From the NCBI GenBank assembly GCA_003451915.1, contig DMJC01000068.1, positions 1 through 7,265 of the forward strand: 7,265 bases of DNA, written 5' to 3'. The position numbers and the translations under genes were made by a program. The notes below the pieces were generated by a model. The model was given only the letters and a program-made list of their open reading frames with translations, was not told where the DNA came from and searched no databases. The first letter of the stretch is position 1. Each line of letters opens with the position of its first letter. Below, one piece after another: positions 6,560-7,265 of the stretch. This DNA is from Clostridiales bacterium. Its GTDB lineage: Bacteria; Bacillota; Clostridia; Saccharofermentanales; UBA5734.

Positions 6560-6600
6560 TCTGCTATCACCAGTCCTTCCAAATTAATACACATGATTCC

Positions 6601-6606
6601 ATTATA
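6601..6606 (-). promoter_or_regulatory. Candidate -10 box upstream of the first esterase
   Basis: TATAAT on the minus strand in the 107-base spacer between the ATPase stop and the esterase start, about 42 bases before the ATG. This would leave a leader of roughly 35 bases containing the ribosome site. The region 15-18 bases upstream shows no clear TTGACA, so activation by a regulator would be needed, or the match is chance in AT-rich DNA. The rest of 6560-6666 shows no gene or convincing terminator. Confidence 0.4.
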
Positions 6607-6666
6607 TAACTTAAGAACATTGGGTAATATGAGCGAAATCGATCTCCACCTGAATAAAAACGGTCA

Positions 6667-7265
6667 TTAATAACCCTGCTCTATATCTGTAAAGCTTTTT
6701 AACATAATATCAGAGCGGCCTTTGGCAAATTCTATAGCTCCGTCAGTAAATCCAGAACGGCTGAAAACAATCAATAATCGTTGATCGGCATGTAAAAGAC
6801 GGCTCTTTTCTGCTAATTGTTCCAAAACTCCAGTATCGGTTTTTTCGTTACGCCATTTGACTTCACCAAAGCAAGTCAACTTTGTGCCTATGCCAACCAG
6901 ATCAATTTCATCTTCCCTGCGCATATTTGGATTATTACCCCACCACCGGCCCCGTTTAAGGATCAAGTCTGGCAGCTGCCCTGACTGGTTCCACCAATCA
7001 AAAATATCGTAGAAGATTTGCTCAAAACCTTGCCCCATAAATGAGGATAAGTCCGGTTGAACGATCCTTTCAAAAACTTGACTACCCAGCCCTGCGTTAA
7101 TTGCATTGAGATTGGGCATGACATACCGATACCAAAAGCGAAAACAGCCATCAATAATGCGATAAATTGTTTTTCGGCTTTGTTCGTTCTGAATTGGTTT
7201 TTCTTTAATGATGATGCCAAGATCAGCGAGTGCATCGAGATAATGATTCATGGCGCTGGTAGGCA
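6667..7265 (-). CDS. DUF234-family ATPase, C-terminal part (N-terminus off window)
   Basis: The frame is open to the right edge, with at least Pro-Thr-Ser-Ala coded before the first visible Met (7251), so this is the C-terminal 198 residues of a longer gene. It begins in a winged-helix-like segment (NHYLDALADLGII). Counting from that Met, the DUF234 hallmark FRFWYRYVMPN is at 37-47. A PD-(D/E)XK nuclease-like core follows: Glu77 in GQGFEQIF, EIDLVG with Asp117, and GEVKW with Glu130 and Lys132. Family knowledge: full members carry an N-terminal AAA+ NTPase with a Walker A motif and are widespread in archaea and anaerobic bacteria, with no settled function. Rows here are more AT-rich than the esterase genes (hand counts of about 38-48% GC against 57% in one esterase row), which suggests a separate history. 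It is separated by 107 bases from the esterases and probably unrelated to them. Confidence 0.85.
   Translation of the reverse strand, partial: PTSAMNHYLDALADLGIIIKEKPIQNEQSRKTIYRIIDGCFRFWYRYVMPNLNAINAGLGSQVFERIVQPDLSSFMGQGFEQIFYDIFDWWNQSGQLPDLILKRGRWWGNNPNMRREDEIDLVGIGTKLTCFGEVKWRNEKTDTGVLEQLAEKSRLLHADQRLLIVFSRSGFTDGAIEFAKGRSDIMLKSFTDIEQGY

Noticed and set aside
6645..6672. Terminator after the DUF234 gene (GGTTATTAATGACC then TTTTT)
   Set aside because: The dyad gives a stem of only about four pairs with one G-T pair, too weak to call.

Overview
The window is a bacterial chromosomal segment in which every gene I can support lies on the minus strand, so transcription runs from high to low coordinates. 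Shine-Dalgarno sequences close to AGGAGGTGAT, GTG and TTG starts and a YesM-type sensor kinase point to a Bacillota (Firmicutes), perhaps a Clostridia-like anaerobe of mid GC content. This assignment is tentative; no marker gene is present.

Layout in the direction of transcription. (1) 7265-6667: the C-terminal part of a DUF234-type ATPase, cut by the right edge and visibly more AT-rich. (2) 6666-6560: a spacer of about 107 bases with a TATAAT box on the minus strand. (3) 6559-5636: an alpha/beta-hydrolase esterase. (4) 5635-5407: a spacer of about 230 bases filled on one side with palindromic and heptameric repeats. (5) 5406 to the left edge: a tight run of five genes. These are a second alpha/beta-hydrolase paralogous to the first, an HSL-type esterase, a class C beta-lactamase-fold serine hydrolase, a metallo-beta-lactamase-fold hydrolase, and a two-TM sensor histidine kinase cut by the left edge. 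Gaps in this run are 16 bases, a 10-base overlap, 14 bases and a 4-base ATGA overlap, so it reads as one operon.

How the genes may work together (inference). Four serine hydrolases and one metallohydrolase, from at least three unrelated or distantly related families, all have the catalytic residues of ester or lactone hydrolysis. None has a signal peptide or membrane segment. They probably remove acyl, acetyl or lactone groups from a substrate that has already entered the cell. The kinase, with an extracytoplasmic sensor region of about 230 residues, probably detects a related compound outside; a response regulator would be expected just beyond the left edge. The substrate cannot be named from this window.

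The least explained element is the repeat cluster at 5525-5637: two related perfect hairpins whose stems differ by a compensatory G-C/C-G swap, decayed copies beside them, and four exact-period heptamers between them.
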